The notes: generated from the sequence alone by a model not told the origin. A stretch of DNA of 64,000 bases from Maricaulis sp. (GCF_015665295.1 NZ_JADFAJ010000001.1:215197-279196), one strand, 5' to 3'. Counted from the stretch's first letter, positions 33,987 through 44,581 are shown. Translations and numbers: made by a program.

Positions 33987-35846
33987 TCAGCCGGTTACCC
34001 GATCGAACGGATCATGCTCGGCGACCCAGTGACCCGTCTCGACTTCCATCAGCTGCGGGCGGTATTGCTCGGCATCGGCATCATCGATCAGCTTCGACTT
34101 CATGAAGCGAAGCTGGGCACGGGTATCCATCGGCGATGGCAATTCGCCGTCCAGCTTGACGCGGACGCGCGCCTTCTCCACGACCGGATCCGGCACCGGC
34201 ACGGCCGAGATCAGGGCCTGGGTATAGGGGTGGCGGGCATCCTCGTAGATCTGGTCGCGGTCAGCCAGTTCGACCACCCGGCCCAGATACAGCACCATGA
34301 CACGGTGGGAGATCTCGCGGACGACCGAGAGGTCGTGCGAGATGAAGATCATCGACAGGTCCATTTCCTGCTGCAGCTTGATCAGAAGCTCGACAATCTG
34401 GGCCTGGATCGACACATCGAGTGCGGAAACCGCCTCGTCGCAGATCACCAGCTTGGGCCGCAGGATCATGGCGCGGGCAATGCCGACACGCTGGTTCTGG
34501 CCGCCGGACAGCTCATGCGGATAGCGGTTGATCATGTTCGGATCGAGACCGACCTTCTCCATCATCTCCTTGACCATCGCCTCGCGTTCCTTGCGGCCCA
34601 TCGCCTTGCGGAAGGTCAGCATCGGCTCTTCGATCGAGGCCCCGATCGTCATGCGCGGGTCGAGCGAGGCCAGCGGGTCCTGGAAAACGATCTGGAATTC
34701 TTCACGCGCCTTGCGCAGCTCGTCGCGCTTGAGACCGAGCAGATCGCGACCGATCCAGGACACCGCACCGTCCTGGGCCGGAACCAGTCGCAGGACCGCC
34801 CGGGCCAGGGTCGACTTGCCGCAGCCGGACTCGCCCACCACGCCCAGCGTCTCGCCGGGCTGCAGGTCGAAGCTGATCCCATCGACCGCGCGCAGGGTCT
34901 TGTAGGTCGGACGCAGACCGCCGGAAACCTGGATCGGGAACTGGACCTTTACATTCTCGACCGAGAGCAGCGGATCTGCATCGGCCTCCCCGGCGACCGG
35001 CTTCAATGTCGTGTGACCCGGCCGGTCGGGCCGGTCGAGCCGCGGCATCGCGTCGAGCAGCATGCGGGTATATTCGTGCTGCGGATTGGCAAAGATATCC
35101 TCGATCTTGCCGCCTTCCACATAGACGCCATGCTTCATCACCTGGGCCCGGTCGGCCATGCGGGCGACAACGCCCATATCATGGGTGATCAGGGCCAGTG
35201 CGGCACCGGTTTCGCGCTTCAGCTCGTCCATGATGTCCAGCACTTCGGCCTGCACGGTCACGTCGAGGGCAGTTGTCGGCTCGTCGCAGATCAGCAGATC
35301 GGGCTCGCATAGCATCGACATGGCGATCATGACCCGCTGGCGCATGCCGCCGGACAGCTCGTGCGGATACTGAACGAGGCGGCGCTTGGCCTCGGGGATG
35401 CGAACCCGGTTCAGCCATTCCAGCACCCGGGCCTCGGCAGCCTTGCCGCGCATCTTCATGTGAATGCCCAAGACTTCCTGCATCTGGTCGCCGACCGTCA
35501 TGTGCGGCGTCAGCGAAGTGAGCGGGTCCTGGAAAATCATCGTCATCGAGCGGCCGCGCACGCGATTGAGCTTGCTCGCCGGCAGGCCGAGAATTTCGGT
35601 GTCGCGGTATTTGATCGAGCCGGTCGCCTTGCCGTTGGACGCCAGCAAGCCCATCGCCGCGAGGAAGGTCTGGCTCTTGCCCGAACCGGACTCGCCTACC
35701 ACGGCCAGGCATTCGCCGGCATTGATCTCCAGCGAAACGCCCTGGACAGCCTCGACCACCCCGTCCGGGGTCTGGAAGTCGACATTGAGATCGGACACCC
35801 GGAGAATCGGGACCGAACCGGACGTGTGTTCCTGCGTCTTGGGCAC
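33987..35846 (-). CDS. Fused oligopeptide ABC transporter ATPase (two nucleotide-binding domains)
   Basis: The 619-residue protein joins two ABC ATPase domains (OppD-like, about 15-265; OppF-like, about 300-560), each with the oligopeptide-transporter C-terminal region. Walker A motifs are GESGSGKS and GESGCGKS; signatures are LSGGMRQRV and LSGGQNQRV. It resembles YejF-type fused peptide importers. GTG 35846 has GGGGAG seven bases upstream; another in-frame GTG at 35891 lacks one. No permease or binding-protein genes are adjacent, so the partners must be encoded elsewhere. Confidence 0.9.
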   Translation of the reverse strand: MPKTQEHTSGSVPILRVSDLNVDFQTPDGVVEAVQGVSLEINAGECLAVVGESGSGKSQTFLAAMGLLASNGKATGSIKYRDTEILGLPASKLNRVRGRSMTMIFQDPLTSLTPHMTVGDQMQEVLGIHMKMRGKAAEARVLEWLNRVRIPEAKRRLVQYPHELSGGMRQRVMIAMSMLCEPDLLICDEPTTALDVTVQAEVLDIMDELKRETGAALALITHDMGVVARMADRAQVMKHGVYVEGGKIEDIFANPQHEYTRMLLDAMPRLDRPDRPGHTTLKPVAGEADADPLLSVENVKVQFPIQVSGGLRPTYKTLRAVDGISFDLQPGETLGVVGESGCGKSTLARAVLRLVPAQDGAVSWIGRDLLGLKRDELRKAREEFQIVFQDPLASLDPRMTIGASIEEPMLTFRKAMGRKEREAMVKEMMEKVGLDPNMINRYPHELSGGQNQRVGIARAMILRPKLVICDEAVSALDVSIQAQIVELLIKLQQEMDLSMIFISHDLSVVREISHRVMVLYLGRVVELADRDQIYEDARHPYTQALISAVPVPDPVVEKARVRVKLDGELPSPMDTRAQLRFMKSKLIDDADAEQYRPQLMEVETGHWVAEHDPFDRVTG

Positions 35847-36086
35847 AACAATACTCCCCGAATACTCGATGACGGGGGAGCATATCGACACAATGGCGCA
35901 AGGCCAGCCTCGTTCTCATCAACAACTGCCCGGGACTCGCAATGTCTTTGCATGGCGCGCGCGCTGTTCAAATGCTAAGTTTCCGCCAAATCAGACCTTT
36001 TCAATCGATACCGGGCGCGCGCAAAGTGCCGGTTCAGGGTCTTGCACGAGGTGACGAATGAGAGACAGCGCGGGAGCATTGGCGCC

Positions 36087-39000
36087 ATGACCGCCCGGTC
36101 GGCCGACATGCAACGCGCACTGTTTGCCAGTTCGCCGCTTGCCATTATTGAGCTGGATGCCCGCGGCCTCATCTCTGCCGTCAATGCTGCGGGCTCGGAC
36201 CTGCTGGGCTATGACCGGGCCGACCTGTCCGGCAAGCGGGCCCAGATCGTCTTCGCTGATGCCCGCTTCTACGACCGGCTGGAAGCTGACCGTTTCGAAA
36301 TCCCCGAGAGCCTGTCGGAAGGTCGCTTCACCGCGCGCTACCGGACTCGCAATGGCCGTATTTTTGATGGCGAGACTGTCGCCGCCCGCTCGACCGGTCC
36401 CGGCGCCTTCGGGACGGGCACCCTGCTCTTCATCCGCGATGTGACGGCAGAGCTGTCGCTGAAAGCCAAGCTGGAAGCCAGCGACATCCAGCTGCGCGCC
36501 GCCCTCGCCTCAGCCAATGAAGGGGCCTTCTCGCTCAATCTGGTCACCCGGCTCGGGTCAACGCGCGGCTTCATCAACGAATTCCTCGGCATCTCCAGCG
36601 CCGACGCGACCATTTCACTGGAGCGCTGGCTCGAGATCACGGCACCGGAGGATCGCGAGCGGTTGTCGGGCGCCATAGAAAGTCTGCGCGCCCATCCGAC
36701 CCGACCGCTCGACATCGTCTTCAAGGCACAGCGCGCGGACGAGGCCTGGCGCTGGCTGCACATGCGCGGCAAGGTCACCGAATTCACCCGCGAAGGGCAT
36801 GCGCTGAGGGTGTCCGGCGTCGTCGCCGACACCACGGAACGGCAGGCGCTGGAAGACAAGCTCGCCACCCGCGAGCGGCAATTGGCCGATGCCATCGAAT
36901 CCGGATCGAGCGGGGCCTGGGAACTGGACCCGGTCAATCGGCGTGTCACGCCGATCGGGATGATCCGGGCCATGCTCGGCCTCGAAGACGAGCCGCAGCA
37001 GATCGATACCAAGATCTGGCTCGACAGCATTCACGAGCAGGACCGGGCGGAACTCCAGCGCCAGGTCACAGCCCTCGCCGACGGCAGCCGTGACACGCTG
37101 GAAGCGGAATATCGCATCCGCGACGTCCGCACCGGCGGCTGGACCTGGCTGCGTTCGCGCGGCAGCGTCAAGCCAGATAGCCAAAGCCGGGTGGCGGCCG
37201 GTGTCCTGGTTGACGTCACGGAACGGAAACTGCTCGAAATCAAGCTGACAGAGACCGAGCGCCTGATGCGCGAGGGTCTGGAAGGTGCCAATAACGGGGC
37301 CTGGAGCCTTGAGATCGGAAGCAGCCAGCTTCGCGTGTCCGGCCTCCTTTCGCGCCTGCTCGAGGTTGAAGATGGCGGGACGGTCCTGCTTGACGACTGG
37401 TATGCCCTTTTCCCCAAGGACGTCGCACCGGTCGCTCGAGAACGATTTGGCGCATTCACGAGCCAGACGCGCAACCAGCTCAATGCCGGCGCCAGCCACA
37501 GCCTGGGCCGGTTCCGCGTCATCGGACCGGACAGTTCGGAAGTCTGGCTGCGCTCGCGCGGCCGGATCGTGGAATGGACCCCGGAAGGAAAGACGGCGCG
37601 GGCGGCCGGTATTGTCAGCAACATTACCGAGGAACGCCGCCTCGAGCGCGCCCTGGCCGAAAGCGACCGCCGCCTGCGCGAAGCGCTGCTCGCCGCCAGG
37701 GAAGGCGCCTGGCGCATGAATCTGAAGACCCGGGTGGCCGAGGTCAGCGCTATCATCGCGGCCATGATGGGCCTGCCCGCCGGCGATGCCCGCGTAACTT
37801 ATGATGACTGGGAAGAGCGCGTGCATCCCGACGATATCGAAATGGCGCGCGACGCTTTCCACGCGCTGCGATCCGGCGCCCGCGATTCGATCGATCTCGT
37901 CCTGCGCTACCAGTCTGAAACAACGGGATGGGTCCGCATCCACAATCGCGGCCGGGTCTCCGAACGCGACAATGCGGGAGCGCCGTCCGTGGCGACCGGC
38001 TTCATCGCCGATATCACCGAACGTCTCGCGACCCAGGAAGCGCTGGCGGATCGCGAGCAACAACTCTTCCAGGCTGTGACCGCGGCTGCGCTGGGTACCT
38101 GGCGGATCGACCTGGTCGCCCGGACCATCAATCTTCGCGGCACGATCGTGGCCGAATTGTATGGCGACGAGGAAAGCCGCACCATACCGCTCAGCGAATG
38201 GCGCGAGCGCATCCACCCGGCTGACCTGGCCGCCGTTGACGCCGCCGTTGCTCACATTCTGACCAGCCCGAACGTCCAGGCCGACGATCAGTACCAGCTG
38301 CGCGACTGGAATGGCGAATATGTCTGGCACCGCTCGACAGGGCGCATCGTCGAGCGCGATGCGGCCGGCAGGCCGACCGCGGCATCAGGCGTGCTGTGGA
38401 ATATCGACGCCACCCGTCGTCTTGAAGCCATGATGGGCGAGGAACGGGCCCGTTTCGAGCGCATTTATCGCGCCACGCCCGCCATGATGCACACCATCGA
38501 CAGCGAGGGATATATCGTTGAGGTCAGCGACTTCTGGCTGTCCTATCTCGGCTATACGCGTGCCGAAGTGATCGGTCGGAAATCGGTGGAGTTCCTCGAT
38601 CAGGAATCGCGCCAGCGCGCCGCCGCCATCGAGCTGCCAAAACTCTTCCGGGTTGGCGCGAATATCAACACGCCCTATCGTTTCCTGCGCAAGTCCGGCG
38701 AGCCGATCGACGTCCTGTTGTCGTCATTCCTGGAGCTGGACCCCGACGGCAAGCCGCTGCGCAGCTACGCCGTCCTCACGGATGTCTCCGAGCTGCGCGC
38801 CGCCAATGAACAACTCGAGCGGACCAATCGCGAACTCGACCGTTTCGCCACCGTCGCCTCGCACGACCTGCAGGAACCACTGCGCAAGGTGGCGGCCTTT
38901 TCCTCGCTGGTGAAGCGGCGCTATTCAGACAAGCTGGACGAGGATGGAGCGCGCAGTCTCGACTTCCTCGCCGACGCGGCCCAGCGCATGCAGCGTCTGA

Positions 39001-39515
39001 TCCATGACTTGCTGTCCTATTCCAAACTGGCCAGCCAGCCGATCAATCTCGGCGATGTCGATACCGCGGCGCTCGCCGCCGAGGTCATCGACCAGCTCGA
39101 GACGACAATCGGCGAGAACAATGCGAAGATCCTGACCCGCAATCTCCCGGTAATCCTGTCAGACCGGATCCTGCTGACCCAGATCCTGCAAAACCTGATT
39201 GCGAATGCGGTCAAATACCGCGGTGAAGCAGACCCCGAAGTGACGCTCGACGCCGTCGAGACCGAGAGCGGCTGGACCTTTACCGTCGCCGATAACGGGA
39301 TCGGCCTGGACATGCGCTTCGCCGAAAAGATTTTCGCGCCTTTCCAGCGCCTGCACACACGCGAAGAGTATGCGGGCACCGGGATCGGCCTTGCTGTCGT
39401 GCGTCAGGCGGTCGAACGCCTGGGCGGGACGATCCGGGTCGAATCAGAACCGGACCGGGGCTCGCGCTTCATATTCAACCTTCCCAAAACACCGCCGAAG
39501 CCGCGCCAGGACTAG
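36087..39515 (+). CDS. Multi-PAS sensor histidine kinase
   Basis: The 1142-residue protein has about seven consecutive PAS domains (roughly 8-120, 135-258, 262-385, 390-515, 520-645, 650-775, 780-905). They are joined by short helices and several end in D-x-TER motifs. A HisKA domain with HDLQEPLRK (His926) and an HATPase domain with NLIANAVKY, ADNGIGLD and GTGIGLAV follow. No membrane segment is present, so it is a cytoplasmic sensor. No receiver domain or adjacent response regulator is present, so it is an orphan. ATG 36087 has GGGAG upstream; TTG and GTG starts lie 36-45 bases earlier. Confidence 0.9.
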   Translation: MTARSADMQRALFASSPLAIIELDARGLISAVNAAGSDLLGYDRADLSGKRAQIVFADARFYDRLEADRFEIPESLSEGRFTARYRTRNGRIFDGETVAARSTGPGAFGTGTLLFIRDVTAELSLKAKLEASDIQLRAALASANEGAFSLNLVTRLGSTRGFINEFLGISSADATISLERWLEITAPEDRERLSGAIESLRAHPTRPLDIVFKAQRADEAWRWLHMRGKVTEFTREGHALRVSGVVADTTERQALEDKLATRERQLADAIESGSSGAWELDPVNRRVTPIGMIRAMLGLEDEPQQIDTKIWLDSIHEQDRAELQRQVTALADGSRDTLEAEYRIRDVRTGGWTWLRSRGSVKPDSQSRVAAGVLVDVTERKLLEIKLTETERLMREGLEGANNGAWSLEIGSSQLRVSGLLSRLLEVEDGGTVLLDDWYALFPKDVAPVARERFGAFTSQTRNQLNAGASHSLGRFRVIGPDSSEVWLRSRGRIVEWTPEGKTARAAGIVSNITEERRLERALAESDRRLREALLAAREGAWRMNLKTRVAEVSAIIAAMMGLPAGDARVTYDDWEERVHPDDIEMARDAFHALRSGARDSIDLVLRYQSETTGWVRIHNRGRVSERDNAGAPSVATGFIADITERLATQEALADREQQLFQAVTAAALGTWRIDLVARTINLRGTIVAELYGDEESRTIPLSEWRERIHPADLAAVDAAVAHILTSPNVQADDQYQLRDWNGEYVWHRSTGRIVERDAAGRPTAASGVLWNIDATRRLEAMMGEERARFERIYRATPAMMHTIDSEGYIVEVSDFWLSYLGYTRAEVIGRKSVEFLDQESRQRAAAIELPKLFRVGANINTPYRFLRKSGEPIDVLLSSFLELDPDGKPLRSYAVLTDVSELRAANEQLERTNRELDRFATVASHDLQEPLRKVAAFSSLVKRRYSDKLDEDGARSLDFLADAAQRMQRLIHDLLSYSKLASQPINLGDVDTAALAAEVIDQLETTIGENNAKILTRNLPVILSDRILLTQILQNLIANAVKYRGEADPEVTLDAVETESGWTFTVADNGIGLDMRFAEKIFAPFQRLHTREEYAGTGIGLAVVRQAVERLGGTIRVESEPDRGSRFIFNLPKTPPKPRQD

Positions 39516-39521
39516 CGTGCA

Positions 39522-40757
39522 CTATTCGAAGCGCAAGGCGTCGATCGGGTTCAGGCGTGAGGCGCGATGGGCCGGGTAGAGACCGAAAAACACTCCGACG
39601 AAGGCCGACGCCCCGATCGCGATTGCGACAATCACCGGATCGATGACGATTTCGAGTTGTCCGACTTCAGCATAGATCAGCGTACCGCTGACCCCGACCA
39701 CCAGTCCGGCTAGGCCGCCGATCACGCACAGCACGATACTCTCGATCAGGAACTGGTTGCGGACATCGGCGCGACGCGCCCCGACCGCCAGTCGCAATCC
39801 GATCTCGCGGGTTCGCTCGGTCACCGAGACCAGCATAATATTCATGATCCCGATCCCGCCGACCAGCAGAACAATGCCGGCGCCGACGGCAAGCAGCAGG
39901 CCGAGCTGGCTTTCCGTCTCGTTGCGGGCCCGGATGAACTCTGCCAGTGATCCGACCGCGAAATCATCCTCGGCACCGGGCTGGATATCACGCCGGATGC
40001 GCAGCAGATCCTCGATATCGGCAATCACGCGCGAGGTCGATTCACCCGGCGCGATATCGGCATAAATGGTGGAGACGGCATCGCGCACGGTTACACTCAT
40101 GCCGGCACCGAAGCGTTGCCGCACCGTCGCGAGTGGCGCAAAGACGACATCGTCCTGGTCCTGCCCCCACGAGCTTTCGCCCTTGGGTTCCAGCGTGCCG
40201 ATGACCTCAAAGGGCTGGCCGCCGATGCGGATCGACTGGCCCAGCGGGCTTGCACCGTCGAACAGTTCACGGATGATGGTCTGCCCGATGACGACATAAC
40301 GTCGCCCGCCGGTATCCTCGGCGCCCGAGAAGGCCCGCCCCTCGTCAATGACCCAGCCGCGGGCCGTGAAATAGTCGGGATTCACGCCCTGGATACGCGA
40401 GGTCCAGTTGATGCCGCCAAAAACCAGAGTGGTGCTGGCGGAGACTTCGCCGGATACGCCGGACAGGCCGGCGATCTCGTCACGGATCGCGGTGACATCG
40501 CGATCGGTCATCGGCTCTGCCGAGCCGGCGCCACCGCGGCGGCCGCCAAACATGGACGAGCCCGGCCGGATGATCAGCAGATTGGCACCGAAGCTGGCAA
40601 TCTGTGCCTCGACGGCTTGTTTGGTCCCTTCGCTGATCGAAACCAGAACAATCACCGACGCGACCCCGATAATCACACCGAGCATGGCCAGGGCGCTGCG
40701 CAATGCATTGATGCGCAACGCCGTCAGTGCAACCCGGAGCGAGGCAAGGGCGTTCAT
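39522..40757 (-). CDS. MacB-like ABC transporter permease
   Basis: The 411-residue protein has the FtsX/MacB fold: an N-terminal TM helix (ALRSALAMLGVIIGVASVIVLVSI, about 18-40), a periplasmic MacB_PCD domain, and three C-terminal TM helices from about residue 280. FGANLLIIRPGSSMFGG is typical of the MacB periplasmic domain. It couples cytoplasmic ATP hydrolysis to periplasmic conformational change in MacAB-TolC-type efflux. The start overlaps the ATPase gene by four bases. It converges with the PAS kinase, six bases apart. Confidence 0.92.
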   Translation of the reverse strand: MNALASLRVALTALRINALRSALAMLGVIIGVASVIVLVSISEGTKQAVEAQIASFGANLLIIRPGSSMFGGRRGGAGSAEPMTDRDVTAIRDEIAGLSGVSGEVSASTTLVFGGINWTSRIQGVNPDYFTARGWVIDEGRAFSGAEDTGGRRYVVIGQTIIRELFDGASPLGQSIRIGGQPFEVIGTLEPKGESSWGQDQDDVVFAPLATVRQRFGAGMSVTVRDAVSTIYADIAPGESTSRVIADIEDLLRIRRDIQPGAEDDFAVGSLAEFIRARNETESQLGLLLAVGAGIVLLVGGIGIMNIMLVSVTERTREIGLRLAVGARRADVRNQFLIESIVLCVIGGLAGLVVGVSGTLIYAEVGQLEIVIDPVIVAIAIGASAFVGVFFGLYPAHRASRLNPIDALRFE

Positions 40758-41434
40758 GATCGGTCCTCCACGATGACACCGTCCCGGAAGATGATCTGGC
40801 GGCGGGCATGATCGGCCACTTCCTGCTCATGAGTCACGAGAATGACGGTGATGCCCTCGCGATTGAGCTGGTCGAAGATCGCCATGATGTCCTCGGACGT
40901 CCTGGTGTCGAGCGCGCCGGTCGGCTCGTCAGCGAGCAGGATTTTCGGATCATTGACCAGGGCCCGGGCGATGGCGACGCGTTGCTGCTGGCCGCCGGAC
41001 AATTGTGACGGGTGGTGGTCGGTGCGCTCGCCCAGACCGACCTGTTCGAGCCGTTTCATCGCCCGCGTCACCCGCTCACCGTGCGGCAGGCCGGAATAGA
41101 CCAGTGGCAGAGCGGCGTTTTCAACGGCCGTCGTGCGCGGCAGCAGGTTGAATTGCTGGAAGACGAAACCGATCGTGCGATTGCGAAAGCGCGATACAGC
41201 ATCGGGCCCCAGCGCCCGCACATTCTCGCCGGCAATGCGCAGCTCACCCGAGCTGGGCTGGTCGAGCGCCCCGAGCAAATTCATCAGGGTCGACTTGCCC
41301 GAGCCCGACGCCCCCATGATCGCGACATACTCGCCCGCCTCGATATCCAGCGTGACCCCGTTGAGGGCATGCACCGTCTGGTCGCCCATCGTGTAGGTCT
41401 TGACCAGGTCCCGGCACTCAATCAGCGCCGGCAT
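40754..41434 (-). CDS. MacB-like ABC transporter ATP-binding protein
   Basis: The 226-residue ATPase belongs to the LolD/MacB/FtsE group: Walker A GASGSGKST, the signature LSGGQQQRVAIARAL, Walker B ILLADEPTGALD, and the switch His in LVTHE. In E. coli this domain is fused to the permease; here it is separate. It is the middle gene of a three-gene operon (adaptor, ATPase, permease) with four-base ATGA-type overlaps downstream and a one-base overlap upstream. Confidence 0.94.
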   Translation of the reverse strand: MPALIECRDLVKTYTMGDQTVHALNGVTLDIEAGEYVAIMGASGSGKSTLMNLLGALDQPSSGELRIAGENVRALGPDAVSRFRNRTIGFVFQQFNLLPRTTAVENAALPLVYSGLPHGERVTRAMKRLEQVGLGERTDHHPSQLSGGQQQRVAIARALVNDPKILLADEPTGALDTRTSEDIMAIFDQLNREGITVILVTHEQEVADHARRQIIFRDGVIVEDRS

Positions 41435-42912
41435 TATTCACGGACCTCGCGGGCGCGGGTGATGATCGCCTCGCCGGCCTCGAGTTGACCGCCGACCACT
41501 TCGGTCTTCTGGGTATCATTGATGCCCACCCTGATCCGGCGCTCCGCCAGCGTGCCATCGTCCTCGAGGACCCAGATCGTCACCGACCGGGTTTCGCGCA
41601 TCTCGCGCTGGATATCGCGATAGCGGGCCATCTGTTCCGGCGTGAAAACACCCTGCAGCTCGCGGGTGATCTCGGCCTGGGCCGCTTCGCGGTCGAAGCT
41701 TCCGCCGGACTGGGCCTGCGCCGCCATGCGCCCGAACACGGACCGGAAAATGGTGCCGGCCCGCTCGGTCTGGTCAGGGGTGAGATCGAGGCGCTCGGCC
41801 ATCTGGGCCATCGGATTGCCACCACGCCCGCCACCGGGGCCGCCACGTCCACCGCTGCCGCCGCCTGCGCCGGTCTCGACCGGACGGGTCCGGCCTTCAA
41901 GCGCTGGCGAGGGCCGGAAGCGCAGCGACGAATTGGGCACGGTCAGCACACCGGTCCGCTCGCCGGTGATGATGTCCATGTTTGCCGTCATGCCGGGCAG
42001 AAGACGCTGACCCGGATTGGCGGCGGAGACCACCACCGTGTAGGTCACGACATTGTTGAGAATCTGCGGTGCGAGGCGGATCTGGTCGACCACGCCGGTC
42101 AGTTCGAGCCCCTGATAGGCGTCGACCGTGAAGGTGACCGGCTGACCTTCCGCGATCTGGCCGATATCTGCTTCGTCGACCTGGGCATCAATCTGCACCT
42201 GGCCAAGATCCTGGGCGATGGTGAACAGGGTCGGCGCCGACAGGCTGGCGGCGACGGTCTGGCCTTCATCAACCGCCCGGTCGACGACGATGCCATTAAT
42301 CGGGGCGCGGATCGTGGTCCGTTCAAGGTCGATCTGCACGCCTTCCAGCGTCGCTTCGCGCTGTTCCAGGACGGCCTGGGCATTGCGGATCTGCGCGTCG
42401 GACACAGCGAGATTGGCCTGCGCTGCCTCATGCCCGGTCAGGGCCGTGTCGAGCGATGACTGGGCCGAGATGCCGCGATCGAACAGGGCCTGGATGCGTT
42501 CATATTCCTGCCGCGCCGAGCGGGCATTGGCTTCGGCGGTCAACCGGTTGGCGCGCTGCAGGGCCAGGGTCGCAGCGGCCGTGGCGCGATTGGCTTCAGC
42601 CTCGCGAATCCGGGTCTGGTAGGTTTCGGGATTGAGCTGCGCGATGACCTGGCCGGCTTCGACCGTGTCATTGAAATCGACATAGAGCGCTTCAATCTGA
42701 CCGGACAGTTGCGAGCCGACCTCAACCGTCACCAGGGCCCGCACGGCACCTGAAGCGGACACGATGCGGCGCACTTCGCCCTCGCTGACCGTCTCTGTCT
42801 CGATCACCACTTCGCCGGAAGCCTGATCGCCTTGCGACATCCACCACCAGCCGGCCGCGGCCAGCACCACAAGTCCGGCCACCGCCATCCAAATACGCTT
42901 CATCGACATCAT
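41434..42912 (-). CDS. MacA-like periplasmic adaptor with LTxxQ/Spy-like insertion
   Basis: The roughly 492-residue adaptor has an N-terminal TM anchor (IWMAVAGLVVLAAAGWW), biotinyl-lipoyl and long alpha-hairpin regions (about 55-200), and beta-barrel and membrane-proximal domains. Between the barrel (ending near SLRFRPSP, about residue 330) and the last domain (VTIWVLEDDG) lies a glycine-rich linker followed by about 80 helical residues containing LDLTPDQTERA and FTPEQMARYRDI. These resemble LTxxQ motifs of CpxP/Spy chaperones. E. coli MacA lacks this. ATG 42912 has GCAGG nine bases upstream. It is first of the macA-ATPase-permease operon. Confidence 0.88.
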   Translation of the reverse strand: MMSMKRIWMAVAGLVVLAAAGWWWMSQGDQASGEVVIETETVSEGEVRRIVSASGAVRALVTVEVGSQLSGQIEALYVDFNDTVEAGQVIAQLNPETYQTRIREAEANRATAAATLALQRANRLTAEANARSARQEYERIQALFDRGISAQSSLDTALTGHEAAQANLAVSDAQIRNAQAVLEQREATLEGVQIDLERTTIRAPINGIVVDRAVDEGQTVAASLSAPTLFTIAQDLGQVQIDAQVDEADIGQIAEGQPVTFTVDAYQGLELTGVVDQIRLAPQILNNVVTYTVVVSAANPGQRLLPGMTANMDIITGERTGVLTVPNSSLRFRPSPALEGRTRPVETGAGGGSGGRGGPGGGRGGNPMAQMAERLDLTPDQTERAGTIFRSVFGRMAAQAQSGGSFDREAAQAEITRELQGVFTPEQMARYRDIQREMRETRSVTIWVLEDDGTLAERRIRVGINDTQKTEVVGGQLEAGEAIITRAREVRE

Positions 42913-43089
42913 GTCCGTCAACCTGCCCCCGAGCCGTCCGTTCCTGTGACACGATCCGGTCGCCCCGATCCGTCGCTTCCGTCGCCACAGCTGTGCATCT
43001 AGTTCACCGTGCTCCGGCGTCTACCTGCGCATGTAGCGCGCGACGGGTGTAAAGGCTAATGAGGAATAAGCGTGCCGGAGTGACGACAG

Positions 43090-43407
43090 ATGTTTGAAGA
43101 GATCAAAGCCCTGCTCGGCCTGCCCGGCATGGCGCTTGCCCTGTCGTTTGCGCCTTGGGTCTGGGGGGTGATCTGGATCTTCATCACCGTTTCGCTGTGG
43201 CGCGGCGGGTTTGTCGATCTGGTCGAGAAGCTGACCCGCCCCCGCTGGGCCGGACCCGAGCGCGTCCGGGCCGTCATGATGATGCCCGTGCGTGCGCTCA
43301 TGCTGGCCCTGGTTGCCGCCCTGGCGGCCACCGTGACGACGCTCGGGATCGGCTTCAACACGGCGATCGTGATCAGCGTCGTGCAGGCAATCCGGGGGGG
43401 AGGCTGA
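43090..43407 (+). CDS. Small inner-membrane protein, unknown
   Basis: The 105-residue protein has two or three TM helices (about 14-38, ALALSFAPWVWGVIWIFI; about 70-95, RALMLALVAALAATVTTL) and a basic loop (KLTRPRWAGPERVRA) that would face the cytoplasm. I do not recognise a family. It lies five bases before the AraC-type regulator gene and likely shares its transcript, so it may serve that sensor-regulator. ATG 43090 follows a weak purine-rich site. Confidence 0.7.
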   Translation: MFEEIKALLGLPGMALALSFAPWVWGVIWIFITVSLWRGGFVDLVEKLTRPRWAGPERVRAVMMMPVRALMLALVAALAATVTTLGIGFNTAIVISVVQAIRGGG

Positions 43408-43411
43408 TCCG

Positions 43412-44527
43412 TTGAGCCTGCTTGCCGCCGTACAGCTCCTCGCAGCCTATCAGGGCGGCCTGCTCGCGGCCTATCTCCTGGTCCGCCGCATCTCGCCCAG
43501 CCTCGGCCTGCTCTGCCTGGTGTTCTCCGCCCACATGCTGGCCAATCTGGTCACGACCGAGGCGCGATTGCCGCCGCACGCCAATATCACCAGCGCTTTC
43601 GGCCTGCTCTATGGTCCCGGCCTGTGGCTGTTTGTCCGCGGCCTGTGCTATCGCGACGCGCGGCCGCGCTGGCGCGACCTGCTGCATGCCCTCCCGGCAC
43701 TGACCGTTATCCTGCTGCGCCCGGCCGACCCTTGGCCACAACTGGCCGGACTGCCGCTGCTGGTCGGCTATCTGGTCGCCACCGGCCTGGCCCTGCGCGA
43801 CCATGCCCGGCTGGCTGGCCAGGTCCGGGCCGATGACGACCGGGTCAGCCTGCGCTGGGTCCGTCATGCCTTCTACGCCTTCGTCATGATCGCAGCGCTC
43901 GACATCGCCCGTTCGAGTTTTGCAGCCCGGCTGCCCGGCCTTGATGATCCCGGCCTGGCGCTTGTCCTCATTGCGGTCACCATTCTGCTGAGCACGCTGG
44001 CTTGGCGCACGCGAACCCATGTCCGTGATCGCGGTGCCCTGTCACCGCGAAGCCTGGAGGCCGGACGGGCCGGGGCCGCCTCGAAAGGCGATGATGTCGA
44101 TGCGCTCGCCGATTTTGCCCGCATTGATGCCATCGTGCGGGCGCAGGAAGTGTGGCGCGAGCCGCGCCTTTCTCTGGCCGATATCGCGCGCCTCGCCGGC
44201 GGCACGACCCGTGATGTCTCGCGGGCGGTGAATGCCGGCAGCGGCCACAGTTTTTCCGCTTATGTGAACGGCATGCGCATTGATGCGGTCGATGCGATGA
44301 TGGCAGATCCGGCCTATGCGGACGCCACCCTTCTCTCGCTCGCCTTCGAGGCTGGGTTCAACTCCAAGTCCGCCTTCAACAGGCTGTACCGCGAACTGCG
44401 CGGCGAGACGCCAAGCCGCGCTTTCGCGGATGCTGCGACGGCCCGGAAACAGCGCGAGGATCGAGGAGAGGATAAGGACAAGAATCAGGGCGCTGACGTC
44501 CCGTATCCTGATCCGGGACGACCATAA
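43412..44527 (+). CDS. Membrane-anchored AraC-family transcriptional regulator
   Basis: The 371-residue protein has an N-terminal region of about six TM helices (about 1-205) and a C-terminal AraC HTH domain (about 235-345), with RLSLADIARLAGGTTRDVSRAVN as the first HTH and ATLLSLAFEAGFNSKSAFNRLYREL as the second. Such regulators act from the membrane, with an unknown signal. The start is TTG 43412, with GGAGG eight bases upstream. The coding sequence begins four bases after the small membrane protein. The C-terminal tail is charged. The target genes are unknown. Confidence 0.88.
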   Translation: MSLLAAVQLLAAYQGGLLAAYLLVRRISPSLGLLCLVFSAHMLANLVTTEARLPPHANITSAFGLLYGPGLWLFVRGLCYRDARPRWRDLLHALPALTVILLRPADPWPQLAGLPLLVGYLVATGLALRDHARLAGQVRADDDRVSLRWVRHAFYAFVMIAALDIARSSFAARLPGLDDPGLALVLIAVTILLSTLAWRTRTHVRDRGALSPRSLEAGRAGAASKGDDVDALADFARIDAIVRAQEVWREPRLSLADIARLAGGTTRDVSRAVNAGSGHSFSAYVNGMRIDAVDAMMADPAYADATLLSLAFEAGFNSKSAFNRLYRELRGETPSRAFADAATARKQREDRGEDKDKNQGADVPYPDPGRP

Positions 44528-44581
44528 TCTTTCGCGCTGGCAGGCTGGGTCCATCATCAATCCGCATGAAGGACCATTCCC

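Noticed and set aside
36615..38330. A 571-codon minus-strand frame opposite the PAS kinase
   Set aside because: Shadow frame; the plus-strand kinase has clear PAS and kinase motifs.
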